DNA of 64,000 nt from Vicinamibacterales bacterium (GTDB taxonomy: Bacteria; Acidobacteriota; Vicinamibacteria; Vicinamibacterales; UBA2999), in assembly GCA_041659285.1 (NCBI GenBank), contig JBAZYO010000002.1, positions 248,001 through 312,000 of the forward strand. Direction: 5' to 3'. This document shows, in pieces, positions 19,737-27,173 of the stretch (the stretch's first letter is position 1; each line of letters begins with the position of its first letter). The position numbers were made by a program, and so were the translations under genes. The notes below the pieces were generated by a model. That model was not told the origin of the DNA, did not search any database, and saw only the letters and a list, made by a program, of their open reading frames with translations.

Positions 19737-20894
19737 ATGAGGCTTGAGGCTTGGGGCTTGAGGCTTGGGGCTTGGGTGCCAGCGATGGCGCTGACGTGCG
19801 CCACGTTGGCAGCGCAGACGCCAACCGACGACGCGAAGGCGTTGACCGCGGGGGCGGCGGAGCGCATCCGCGTGCTGCAGGGCGAGGCCGACCGCCTGGC
19901 CGCGCAGGCGCGGACGGTGTTCGGCGATCTGCGCAAACTCGAACTCGAGCGCGAGATCAGCCAGCAAGAGATCATCCGCGCCGACGCGGATGTCGCGCGC
20001 GTCACGCAGGCGCAGGAGCAGGCGGCGGCCCGGCTGAAAGCGCTCGAGGCCGCGCGCGTGGCGCAGACGCCGGGCGTCAGCGAGCGCCTGGTCGAACTCG
20101 CCAAGCGCGGACGCGGCGGCTACCTGCAACTGCTGCTGGCCTCGGACGACATCCGCGCCTTCGGGCGGATGAGCCGCGGCGTCGCCGCCGTGGCGGAGCT
20201 CGATCGGGTTCGGCTCGAGACCCATCGCCGCACCGTCGCGGCGGAACGCGCCGCGCTGGCCGCCTTCGACAAGGAACGCGCGGCCGTGGAAGCCGCGCGG
20301 AAGGAAGCGCGCCGCGCGCGGGCCGGGCTTGACACCGCGGTGGCGGCGCGCAACCGCCTGATCGACAGCCTCGATCGGCAGCGCGACCTCGCGGCGCAGT
20401 ACGTGGGCGAATTGCAGGCGGCGCAACGCCAGATCCAGCGGACGCTCTCCGCCGCCGACGCGTCCTCGAAAACGGTGGCGCTTCCCATCCGTCCCTTCCG
20501 CGGCGACCTGCCGTGGCCGGCCAACGGACGGGTAGTGAGCCAGTTCGGCCGCACTCCAGCCGGCCGTTTCGGCACGGCTCTCGTCCGAAACGGTATCGAC
20601 GTGGAAGCGGCCGAGGGATCGCCGGCGCGCGCGGTGCACGGGGGCACGGTGGCCTATGCGGCCCCGTTTACCGGATTCGGCGTCCTGGTCATCGTCGATC
20701 ACGGCGCCTCGGCGTTCACGCTGTATGGCCACTTGTCGGAAGCCACCGTGGCCACGGGATCGACGGTCAAACGCGGGGAGGTCGTGGGCAGGGTCGGGCT
20801 GGCGCCGGCCGGTGACGCCGCGCTCTATTTCGAGGTGCGCATCGACGGCCGCCCGGTCGATCCCATACAATGGCTGGCGAGGCCGAGGCGTTAA
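19737..20894 (+). CDS. EnvC-like murein hydrolase activator, degenerate M23/LytM domain
   Basis: This 385-aa exported protein has a hydrophobic N-terminus ending near ALTCATLAAQ. A long Ala/Arg/Glu-rich coiled coil (about residues 35-240) and a C-terminal LytM fold follow. The M23 zinc ligands are not intact: the usual H-x-G-x-D is RNGIDVEA and the usual H-x-H is LYFEVR, though LYGHLSE is kept. EnvC-type proteins have the same loss and activate amidases instead of cutting peptidoglycan. Residues 1-14 are encoded by the GGCTTGGGG repeat, so ATG 19785 is a possible alternative start. An S41 protein follows. Confidence 0.85.
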   Translation: MRLEAWGLRLGAWVPAMALTCATLAAQTPTDDAKALTAGAAERIRVLQGEADRLAAQARTVFGDLRKLELEREISQQEIIRADADVARVTQAQEQAAARLKALEAARVAQTPGVSERLVELAKRGRGGYLQLLLASDDIRAFGRMSRGVAAVAELDRVRLETHRRTVAAERAALAAFDKERAAVEAARKEARRARAGLDTAVAARNRLIDSLDRQRDLAAQYVGELQAAQRQIQRTLSAADASSKTVALPIRPFRGDLPWPANGRVVSQFGRTPAGRFGTALVRNGIDVEAAEGSPARAVHGGTVAYAAPFTGFGVLVIVDHGASAFTLYGHLSEATVATGSTVKRGEVVGRVGLAPAGDAALYFEVRIDGRPVDPIQWLARPRR

Positions 20895-20935
20895 CGCGGC
20901 GAGTTGCTGACAGTCAAGCCATCCAGGAGATCACG

Positions 20936-22105
20936 ATGAAGATTCGCGGCCGGGTTCTCGTGCTGGCGGTGTCGGTGCCCGTGATCGCTTTTGCGGTCAT
21001 CGGCGGCTTCCTGGGCAACAGCGCCCTGGCCCGCGAAGACAGCTATCAATATCTCCGCATCTTCGAAGACGTCGTCACGCTGATCGTCAACAACTACGTT
21101 GAGGAAGTGAACGTCGACAAGGTGATGCACGGTGCGATGCACGGGCTCGCCGACGGACTGGATCCCGACAGCGCCTTCCTCGACGCCGCGCAGGTCAAGA
21201 CCTACGACAAGGCCGACCCCGGCGGCGCGGCGCAAACCGGCCTCGAGGTCACGCGCCAGTACTACCTGCGCGTGATTGCCTCGCGCGACGGCTCACCGGC
21301 CGCGAAGGCGGGCCTCATGCCCGGCGACTACATTCGCGCCATCGACGGACAGTCCACCCGCGACACGACGGTGTACGAAGGCCAGCGGCTGCTGCGCGGC
21401 AAGCCGGGCACCAAGGTCCGCCTCACGGTGCTGCGCGGCAACGCCGCCGAGCCGCACGACATCGAACTGGCCCGCGAAGACCTGCCGGCACTGCCGATCA
21501 AGTCGCGCATCGCGGCCACCGGCGTCGGCTACGTCCGCATCGCGGAATTCACGAAGGCCACGCCGGATCAACTGAAGGCCGAGATCGCGTCTCTCACCAA
21601 GTCCGGCGCCACGCGCCTCGTGGTGGACGTGCGCGGCACCGCCTTTGGCGACACCGACACCGGCCTCGCCGCGGCGCGGCTGTTCGTCACGACCGGCGTG
21701 CTCGTGTATCGCCAGGATCGCGGCAAGGAAAAGGAAGCCGTGTCGGCCGCCGCCGGCGACGGTGCCGTCACGCTGCCGACGGCGATCCTGACCGACAACG
21801 GCACGTCCGGCGCGGCGGAGGTGTTTGCGGCCGCCCTGTCGGGCAACAAGCGCGCGACCCTCGTCGGCGAGCGCACGTTCGGCCGCGCCGCGCGGCAGAA
21901 GCTGGTGCGGCTGCCGGACGGCAGCGCCCTCGTGCTCACCCATTTGATCTACATGACGCCGGCCAGCGTCGCCATCCACGAGAAGGGCCTGATCCCCGAC
22001 GTACCGGTGGAACAGGCCGACGTCGAGTTCGGCCAGGCGCCGCCGGCGACCGACGCCGCGCTCGACAAGGCGATTGAATCGCTCGCCGTCAAGGCCGCGG
22101 CCTGA
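20936..22105 (+). CDS. S41 (C-terminal processing) peptidase-like protein, catalytic dyad altered
   Basis: This 389-aa exported protein has a signal anchor (LVLAVSVPVIAFAVIGG), an S41 N-terminal helical part (LADGLDPDSAFLDAAQV), a PDZ domain (AAKAGLMPGDYIRAIDGQ) and the tail-specific protease fold. CtpA normally has a Ser in a G-S-A-S-A-x-E block and a Lys 25 residues later in FGKG. Here these read NGTSGAAE and FGRAA, so Gly and Arg occupy those positions. It may be a binding protein rather than a protease. The ATG follows a good AGGAGA site (20924-20929). It is linked to the EnvC-like gene, a pairing common in proteobacteria. Confidence 0.85.
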   Translation: MKIRGRVLVLAVSVPVIAFAVIGGFLGNSALAREDSYQYLRIFEDVVTLIVNNYVEEVNVDKVMHGAMHGLADGLDPDSAFLDAAQVKTYDKADPGGAAQTGLEVTRQYYLRVIASRDGSPAAKAGLMPGDYIRAIDGQSTRDTTVYEGQRLLRGKPGTKVRLTVLRGNAAEPHDIELAREDLPALPIKSRIAATGVGYVRIAEFTKATPDQLKAEIASLTKSGATRLVVDVRGTAFGDTDTGLAAARLFVTTGVLVYRQDRGKEKEAVSAAAGDGAVTLPTAILTDNGTSGAAEVFAAALSGNKRATLVGERTFGRAARQKLVRLPDGSALVLTHLIYMTPASVAIHEKGLIPDVPVEQADVEFGQAPPATDAALDKAIESLAVKAAA

Positions 22106-22377
22106 TGAACAAGCAGGACCTGATCGCCAGGATCGTCAAGGACACCGGCGCCACCAAGACCCAGGCGTCCCGTATCGTCGCCGTGTTTCTCGCGGCTGTC
22201 ACCAGGGCCCTGAAGAAGGGCGAACCGGTCACGTTTGTCGGTTTCGGCACGTTCAAGACCGTGCTTCGCAAGGCCCGCAAGGGACGCAATCCCCTCACCG
22301 GCGGCGCCATTCGCATCCCCAAGCGCAGGGCCGTCCGGTTCTCCGCCGGTAAGGCGCTGAAAAAAGCCCTCAACTGA
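22105..22377 (+). CDS. HU/IHF-family DNA-binding protein
   Basis: This 90-aa nucleoid protein begins MNKQDLIARIVKDTGATKTQA. It has the HU core VTFVGFGTFKTVLRKARKGR, the NP intercalation motif (GRNPLTGG), and the final PKRRAVRFSAGKALKKALN strand and helix. It forms dimers that bend DNA. The ATG overlaps the stop of the S41 gene by one base (TGATG), so expression is tied to the EnvC/S41 genes. Confidence 0.95.
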   Translation: MNKQDLIARIVKDTGATKTQASRIVAVFLAAVTRALKKGEPVTFVGFGTFKTVLRKARKGRNPLTGGAIRIPKRRAVRFSAGKALKKALN

Positions 22378-22490
22378 GCCGGCAGCACTAACCGCCTTCG
22401 CCAAGGCTTCGGCGCTCAAGAAGTGCCGCCTTCCTGGCTCGGCCTCTGCTATACTTTTCTGTCGGCTTTGGGCCGAATTTCGCACGAGAT

Positions 22491-22567
22491 AGGCGCGTAG
22501 CTCAGTTGGTTAGAGCGCCTCCCTGACACGGAGGAGGTCGATAGTTCGAATCTATTCGCGCCTACCA
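22491..22567 (+). tRNA. tRNA-Val (anticodon GAC)
   Basis: This is a 77-nt tRNA with acceptor AGGCGCG pairing CGCGCCT, encoded CCA end, D-loop AGCTCAGTTGGTTAGAGC, anticodon arm CCTCC-CTGACAC-GGAGG and T-loop GTTCGAATC. The anticodon GAC reads GUC/GUU valine codons. A TATACT hexamer at 22450-22455 is a plausible -10 box. Antisense reading frames across it are artefacts. Confidence 0.97.
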
Positions 22568-22595
22568 GCCTTCGCTTGGATTGCAGGCGAAGGCT
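22567..22595. repeat. Hairpin after tRNA-Val
   Basis: AGCCTTCGC (22567-22575) and GCGAAGGCT (22587-22595) form a perfect 9-bp stem directly after the tRNA, with no T-tract. Further CTTCGC/GCGAAGG pieces follow up to the thrS start, and CGCCTTCGCCAAGGCTTCGGCG-like pieces lie near 7.71 and 22.39 kb. Confidence 0.55.
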
Positions 22596-22689
22596 GCCCC
22601 GCCGTAGCGCAAAGCGCGAAGGCGGGCCGTATGATGTCGGTCCCAAGCTTCGGCTGGGCAAGCCACACGAAGGCTCACACGTTCGCCCC

Positions 22690-24621
22690 ATGAATCAGGT
22701 CACAGTCACCCTCCCCGACGGATCGACGAAGCAAGTCGAGGCCGGCGCGCCCGTCAGGGCTGTCGCCGAGGCCATCTCGCCACGCCTGGCCGATGCCGCC
22801 CTGGCGGCGTTTATCGGCGACAAGATGGTGGACCTCACCTGTCCGCTGACCGCCGACGCCACCGTCCGGATTGTGACCAACAAGAGCCCTGAAGCCCTCG
22901 AGCTCTATCGCCACTCGACGGCGCACCTGCTCGCGGCGGCCGTCACGGCGCTGTTCCCGAAGGTCCAGTGCGGCATCGGGCCGCCCATCGAAGACGGCTT
23001 CTACTACGACTTCGTGGTCGAGCGCCCCTTCGTGCACGAAGACCTCGAGGCCATCGAGGCGAAGATGAAGGAGCTGGCGTCGCAGGACCTGGTGTACGAG
23101 CGCCAGTCGTGGCCGCGCCAGGAGGCCATCGACTTCTTCACCAGGCGCGGCGAGCCGCTCAAGGTGCAGCTGATCGAGGAGAAGGCGGCCGGCCAGCCGC
23201 AAGTGTCGGTCTACACGATCAAGGACAAGGACACCTTCCTCGACTTCTGCGTCGGGCCGCACGTCCCCTCCACCGGCAAGCTCAAGGCCTTCAAGCTGAC
23301 GACCACGAGCAACGCCTACTGGAAGGGCGACGCGCAGAACCAGCCGATGCAGCGCGTCTACGGCACCGCCTTCTTCTCGCAGAAGGAACTCGACGAGCAC
23401 ATCACGCGCCTCGAGGAAGCCAAGAAGCGCGACCACCGCAAAGTGGGCAAGGAACTCGGCCTGTTCACGTTTCACCCGTGGGCGCCGGGCGCCGGCTTCT
23501 GGCTCGGCAAGGGCACGACGCTCTACAACACGCTCGCCGACTACATGCGCGGCCGCCTCTTCCCCGCCGGTTACGACGAGGTCAAGACGCCCATCGTCTA
23601 CAACAAGGCGCTGTGGGAACTGTCGGGGCACTGGTCGCACTACCGCGAGAACATGTTCCTGGTGAAGTCGGCCGACGGCGAGGAAATGGGCCTCAAGGCC
23701 ATGAACTGCCCCGGCCACTACCTCCTGTACGCGAGCGAGAAGCACAGCTACAAGGAGATGCCGATCCGCTTCCACGAGCAGACGCCGCTGCATCGCAACG
23801 AAGCGTCGGGCGTGCTCGGCGGCCTCACGCGCGTGCGCCAGTTCTCGCAAGACGACGCGCACTGCTTCGTGATGGAGACGCAGATCGCCAGCGAAGTGGA
23901 AGCGCTGCTGCGGTTGATCAAGGGCATCTACGGCGACTTCGGCCTGGGCTACACGGCCAAGCTGTCAACGCGGCCCGAGAAGTTCATCGGCGAGATCGCG
24001 TTGTGGGATCGCGCCGAGGGCGCGCTCAAGGAAGCGCTCGAGAAGGCCGGGCAGGCTTACACGATTAACGCCGGCGACGGCGCCTTCTACGGCCCGAAGA
24101 TCGACTTCGACATCACCGACGCGATTGGCCGGAAGTGGCAGTGCGGCACCATCCAGCTGGATTACGTGGCGCCCGAGCGGTTCGACCTCAAGTACACCGG
24201 GGCCGACAACGCCGAGCACCGGCCGGTGGTCATTCACCGCGCTATTTTCGGCAGCTTCGAACGGTTCATCGCCATCCTGATCGAGCACTTCGCCGGAGCC
24301 TTCCCCCTGTGGCTGGCGCCGGTGCAGGTCGTGGTGCTGCCGATTGCCGACCGGCACCTGGACTACGCCAGGGACGTGGCCGCCACCCTGGAGGCGGCCG
24401 GGCTCAAGGCCCGCTGCGACGACCGCCAGGAAAAGGTGAATTACAAGATTCGTGAGGCCCAGCTCCAGAAGATCCCCTACATGCTGGTAGTGGGCGACCG
24501 CGAGGCGGCCGACCGGGCCGTGGCGGTCCGGAGCCGGGCCAAAGGCGACCTGGGCGCCAGGCCCCTGGAACAATTCCTGACCGACGCGCTTGCCGAGGTC
24601 CGGTCTAAAGCGCTATCCTAG
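22690..24621 (+). CDS. thrS: Threonyl-tRNA synthetase
   Basis: This 643-aa class II synthetase has an N-terminal TGS domain (TVTLPDGSTKQVEAGAPV). The editing/second additional domain (HSTAHLLAAAVTALFP with zinc-site residues, EDGFYYDFVVERPF) is followed by the catalytic core. Zinc ligands and motifs are visible in MNCPGHYLLYASEKHSYKEM, RFHEQTPLHRNEASG and RVRQFSQDDAHCFV. The anticodon-binding domain is LAPVQVVVLPIADRH. The ATG at 22690 gives the usual length; the longer frame is repeat-derived. It heads thrS-infC-rpmI-rplT-pheS-pheT. No T-box leader was seen. Confidence 0.97.
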   Translation: MNQVTVTLPDGSTKQVEAGAPVRAVAEAISPRLADAALAAFIGDKMVDLTCPLTADATVRIVTNKSPEALELYRHSTAHLLAAAVTALFPKVQCGIGPPIEDGFYYDFVVERPFVHEDLEAIEAKMKELASQDLVYERQSWPRQEAIDFFTRRGEPLKVQLIEEKAAGQPQVSVYTIKDKDTFLDFCVGPHVPSTGKLKAFKLTTTSNAYWKGDAQNQPMQRVYGTAFFSQKELDEHITRLEEAKKRDHRKVGKELGLFTFHPWAPGAGFWLGKGTTLYNTLADYMRGRLFPAGYDEVKTPIVYNKALWELSGHWSHYRENMFLVKSADGEEMGLKAMNCPGHYLLYASEKHSYKEMPIRFHEQTPLHRNEASGVLGGLTRVRQFSQDDAHCFVMETQIASEVEALLRLIKGIYGDFGLGYTAKLSTRPEKFIGEIALWDRAEGALKEALEKAGQAYTINAGDGAFYGPKIDFDITDAIGRKWQCGTIQLDYVAPERFDLKYTGADNAEHRPVVIHRAIFGSFERFIAILIEHFAGAFPLWLAPVQVVVLPIADRHLDYARDVAATLEAAGLKARCDDRQEKVNYKIREAQLQKIPYMLVVGDREAADRAVAVRSRAKGDLGARPLEQFLTDALAEVRSKALS

Positions 24622-24646
24622 TAATCTTTGTCGCTGGAGGAACCTT

Positions 24647-25243
24647 ATCGCCTTCGATAGATCTCGCCCGACCCGTCGTGACGACCGACTCCGCATCAAC
24701 GAGCGGATTCGAGTGCGTGAAATTCGCGTAATTGACGACGCGGGGCAGCAGCTGGGCATCATGCCGCCGCCCCAGGCCCTGATTCTTGCCCGTCAGAAAG
24801 GCCTCGACCTGGTCGAAATTTCGCCGACCGCGGTTCCGCCTGTCTGCCGGATCATGGACTACGGCAAGTATCAGTACCAGGAGCAGAAGCGCGCCCGCGA
24901 GGCGAAGCGGCACCAGAAGGTGATCGAGGTCAAGGAGATCAAGTTCCGTCCCAAAGTGGACGAACACGATTACCAGTTCAAGAAGCACCACATCGAGCGG
25001 TTTATCGAAGAAGGCGACAAGGTCAAGGCGACCATCTTCTTCCGCGGCCGCGAGATGGCGCATCCCGAGATTGGCCACCGGATCCTGATGCGGCTCATCA
25101 AGGACCTGGAAGAGGTGGCGATGGCGGAAACCATGCCCCGGCAGGAGGGCAACCAGATGCACACGATCCTGACGGGCAAGAAGGGCCAGCCGAAGCCGGC
25201 GGCCAAGAAGACCGACGTGGCCGAGACGGCCGCCAACGAGTAG
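24647..25243 (+). CDS. infC: Translation initiation factor IF-3, rare ATC start
   Basis: This 198-aa IF-3 has the N-domain RINERIRVREIRVIDDAGQQLG, linker LVEISPTAVPPVCRIMDYGKY, and C-domain IKFRPKVDEHDYQFKKHH with VKATIFFRGREMAH. No ATG, GTG or TTG sits at a suitable place. An ATC at 24647 lies 6 nt after a strong GGAGG (24636-24640 region), matching the non-canonical AUU/AUC start used for IF-3 autoregulation in other bacteria. An in-frame upstream ATG at 24590 would overlap thrS by 32 nt and ignore that ribosome site. The C-terminus has a short Lys/Ala-rich tail. Confidence 0.9.
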   Translation: MAFDRSRPTRRDDRLRINERIRVREIRVIDDAGQQLGIMPPPQALILARQKGLDLVEISPTAVPPVCRIMDYGKYQYQEQKRAREAKRHQKVIEVKEIKFRPKVDEHDYQFKKHHIERFIEEGDKVKATIFFRGREMAHPEIGHRILMRLIKDLEEVAMAETMPRQEGNQMHTILTGKKGQPKPAAKKTDVAETAANE

Positions 25244-25300
25244 CGCCGTCCGGGCGGAACTTCAGTTCCGCCCGGACGGTTTAGGGAATATAGAGAGATC

Positions 25301-25507
25301 ATGGCCAAGAAGCAGAAGCTGAAGACCCACCGCGGCGCGGCAAAGCGGTTCAAGAAGACGGGCACCGGCAAGATCGTGCGCGGCGCGGCGTTCAAGCGCC
25401 ACATCCTCACGAGCAAAACCACGAAGTCGAAGCGGCACGCGCGTGGTTCGAAGGTGGTCACGCCGGGCGACGCCCGGAAGATCAACCTGATGCTTCCGTA
25501 TAAGTAG
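25301..25507 (+). CDS. rpmI: 50S ribosomal protein L35
   Basis: This 68-aa basic protein begins AKKQKLKTHRGAAKRFKKTG. The family core KIVRGAAFKRHILTSKTTK and ending RKINLMLPYK follow. It sits between infC and rplT in the standard order. A hairpin repeat follows 2 nt after the stop. Confidence 0.96.
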   Translation: MAKKQKLKTHRGAAKRFKKTGTGKIVRGAAFKRHILTSKTTKSKRHARGSKVVTPGDARKINLMLPYK

Positions 25508-25509
25508 AA

Positions 25510-25525
25510 TCCGGCTTTAGCCGGA
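25510..25525. repeat. Dispersed hairpin repeat, family A (TCCGGCTTTAGCCGGA)
   Basis: A perfect palindrome directly after rpmI. It is the same core as at 34918-34935 and the reverse orientation of the one at 10621. Confidence 0.65.
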
Positions 25526-25594
25526 TAAACGATCGGCGCGTCGCGGCAGCGGTTTGGGGCATTTTCGCTGCGACACTCAACGGCACCACGTCCC

Positions 25595-25620
25595 GGCACC
25601 CCGTAAAGGGGTGCCCTACA
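25595..25620. repeat. Dispersed hairpin repeat, family B (GGCACCCC-GTAAA-GGGGTGCC + CTACA)
   Basis: An 8-bp perfect stem around GTAAA, followed by CTACAAG, in the 205-bp rpmI-rplT gap. The same layout recurs at 26075-26099 and 28156-28183. It could form a stem upstream of rplT, but the reading of L20 autoregulation sites is not possible by eye. Confidence 0.65.
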
Positions 25621-25712
25621 AGACGGGGGGCCTGCAAGCGCCGGCCAGGGCATTCAGCTACTGGCGCAAGTCCGGTTACCACCGGCCCCCAACATCGCAC
25701 ACAGGAACAGTC

Positions 25713-26075
25713 ATGCCTCGCGTCAAACGCGGAACCGTACGTCGCCAGAAGCGTAAGAAGCTCTCGAAGATCACCAAGGGCTTCTTCCAGAACAAGAGCA
25801 AGCTCTACAAGTTCATGAAAGAGGCCGCCGAGAAGGCGGGCGTCTACGCCTACGTCGGGCGCAAGCGCAAGAAGCGTGACTATCGCGGCCTCTGGATCAT
25901 CCGCATCAACGCCGCCGCGCGTGAGAACGGCCTCTCCTACAGCGTGTTCATGCGCGGCCTCAAGGCCGCCGGCATCGAACTGGATCGCAAGAGCCTCGCC
26001 GAACTCGCCGCGCGCGAACCGGCGGCGTTTACCAAGCTGGTCGAGCAGGCGAAAGCCGCAATCCCGGCGGCCTAG
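25713..26075 (+). CDS. rplT: 50S ribosomal protein L20
   Basis: This 120-aa protein begins PRVKRGTVRRQKRKKLSKI and has the family blocks GFFQNKSKLYKFMKEAAEKA, YVGRKRKKRDYRGLWI and GLSYSVFMRGLKAAGIELDR. L20 binds 23S rRNA early in 50S assembly and represses its own operon in several bacteria. Its stop overlaps the start of a family B hairpin repeat that fills the gap to pheS. Confidence 0.97.
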   Translation: MPRVKRGTVRRQKRKKLSKITKGFFQNKSKLYKFMKEAAEKAGVYAYVGRKRKKRDYRGLWIIRINAAARENGLSYSVFMRGLKAAGIELDRKSLAELAAREPAAFTKLVEQAKAAIPAA

Positions 26076-26099
26076 TAGGGCGCCCCTTTATGGGGCGCC
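26075..26099. repeat. Dispersed hairpin repeat, family B, between rplT and pheS
   Basis: GTAGG precedes a 9-bp stem GGCGCCCCT / tGGGGCGCC (26079-26099) around TTA, a perfect stem-loop with the same GTAG...GGGG layout as 25595 in reverse orientation. It covers the first possible pheS ATG at 26100. Confidence 0.65.
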
Positions 26100-26114
26100 A
26101 TGCAATCGCCCCGT

Positions 26115-27173
26115 ATGAACCCAATCGACACCTCCATCGGTCCAGATCGGGCGCGGGAACTGTTCCGCGCCGAGCTGGCCGATGTCCGTACGGATGCCGA
26201 GCTGCAGGCCCTGCGCACCCGCTGGGTCGGCCGCAAGGGCAGCTGGGTGTCGGCCTTCATGGAGGCCCTCGCCACCGCCACCCCCGAACAGAAGAAGACC
26301 TTCGGCCGCGGCGCCAACGAGCTGAAGAAGGAAGTGGAGGCCGCGGTCGCGGAGCGCGAAGCCGCGCTCGCCGCCACCCGCCGTCCCGCGCATGCCGTGG
26401 ACATCACGCTCCCCGGCCGCGCGCCACAGCTCGGGCATCGCCATCCCCTCAGCCTGATCCGGGATGAGGTCGGCGCCATCTTCACGCGCCTCGGCTACCA
26501 GGTGCTCGAAGGGCCCGAGATCGAAGACGACTACCACAACTTCGAAGCGCTCAACATGCCGGAGGAACACCCGGCGCGCGACATGCAGGACACGCTGTAC
26601 CTGGCCGAGCCCCTGAAGATTGGGGCCGGTCAGCCGTTGACGCTGCTGCGCACGCACACGTCGGCCATGCAGATCCGCCACATGGAGCAGCACGCGCCTC
26701 CCGTGCGGCTGGTCGCCATCGGCCCGGTGTATCGCAAGGACAACCTCGACCTCACGCACACGCCGATGTTCCACCAGGTCGAAGGCCTGGTGGTCGGCAA
26801 GGGCGTGACGCTCGCCGACCTCAAGGGCACGCTGGCGGCCATGGCCGAGGCGTTGTTCGGCGCCGGCACCGGCGTCCGCTTCCGCCCGAGCTTCTTCCCG
26901 TATACCGAGCCCAGCGCCGAAGTGGACATCCAGTGCATCAAGTGCAAGGGCGGCGGCTGCGCCATGTGCAAGCGCACCGGCTGGATTGAAATTCTCGGCA
27001 GCGGCATGGTGCACCCGGCGGTGTTCGAAGCGGTGGGTTACGACCCCAACGAGATCACCGGCTTCGCCTTCGGCATGGGCGTCGAGCGCGTCGCCCTGCT
27101 CAAGTGGGGCGTGGAAGACATCCGCCTGTTCTACGAGAACGACCTGCGCTTCCTGGAGCAGTTCGGGCTATGA
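26115..27173 (+). CDS. pheS: Phenylalanyl-tRNA synthetase alpha subunit
   Basis: This 352-aa class II catalytic subunit has an N-terminal coiled coil and motif 1 near HPLSLIRDEVGAIFTRLGY. TSAMQIRHMEQHAPPVRLVAIG (motif 2 region) and FAFGMGVERVALLKWG (motif 3) follow. A CIKCKGGGCAMCK four-Cys knuckle, found in a subset of bacterial PheS, is present before GWIEILGSGMVHP. An earlier ATG at 26100 is possible but lies at the end of a hairpin repeat. It overlaps pheT by 4 nt (ATGA). Confidence 0.96.
   Translation: MNPIDTSIGPDRARELFRAELADVRTDAELQALRTRWVGRKGSWVSAFMEALATATPEQKKTFGRGANELKKEVEAAVAEREAALAATRRPAHAVDITLPGRAPQLGHRHPLSLIRDEVGAIFTRLGYQVLEGPEIEDDYHNFEALNMPEEHPARDMQDTLYLAEPLKIGAGQPLTLLRTHTSAMQIRHMEQHAPPVRLVAIGPVYRKDNLDLTHTPMFHQVEGLVVGKGVTLADLKGTLAAMAEALFGAGTGVRFRPSFFPYTEPSAEVDIQCIKCKGGGCAMCKRTGWIEILGSGMVHPAVFEAVGYDPNEITGFAFGMGVERVALLKWGVEDIRLFYENDLRFLEQFGL

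Noticed and set aside
22568..22689. T-box leader in front of thrS
   Set aside because: No T-box consensus or specifier arrangement; the DNA is made of short repeats after the tRNA.
22449..22691. Minus-strand frame across tRNA-Val (GANRFELSTSSVSG)
   Set aside because: Typical antisense-tRNA artefact.
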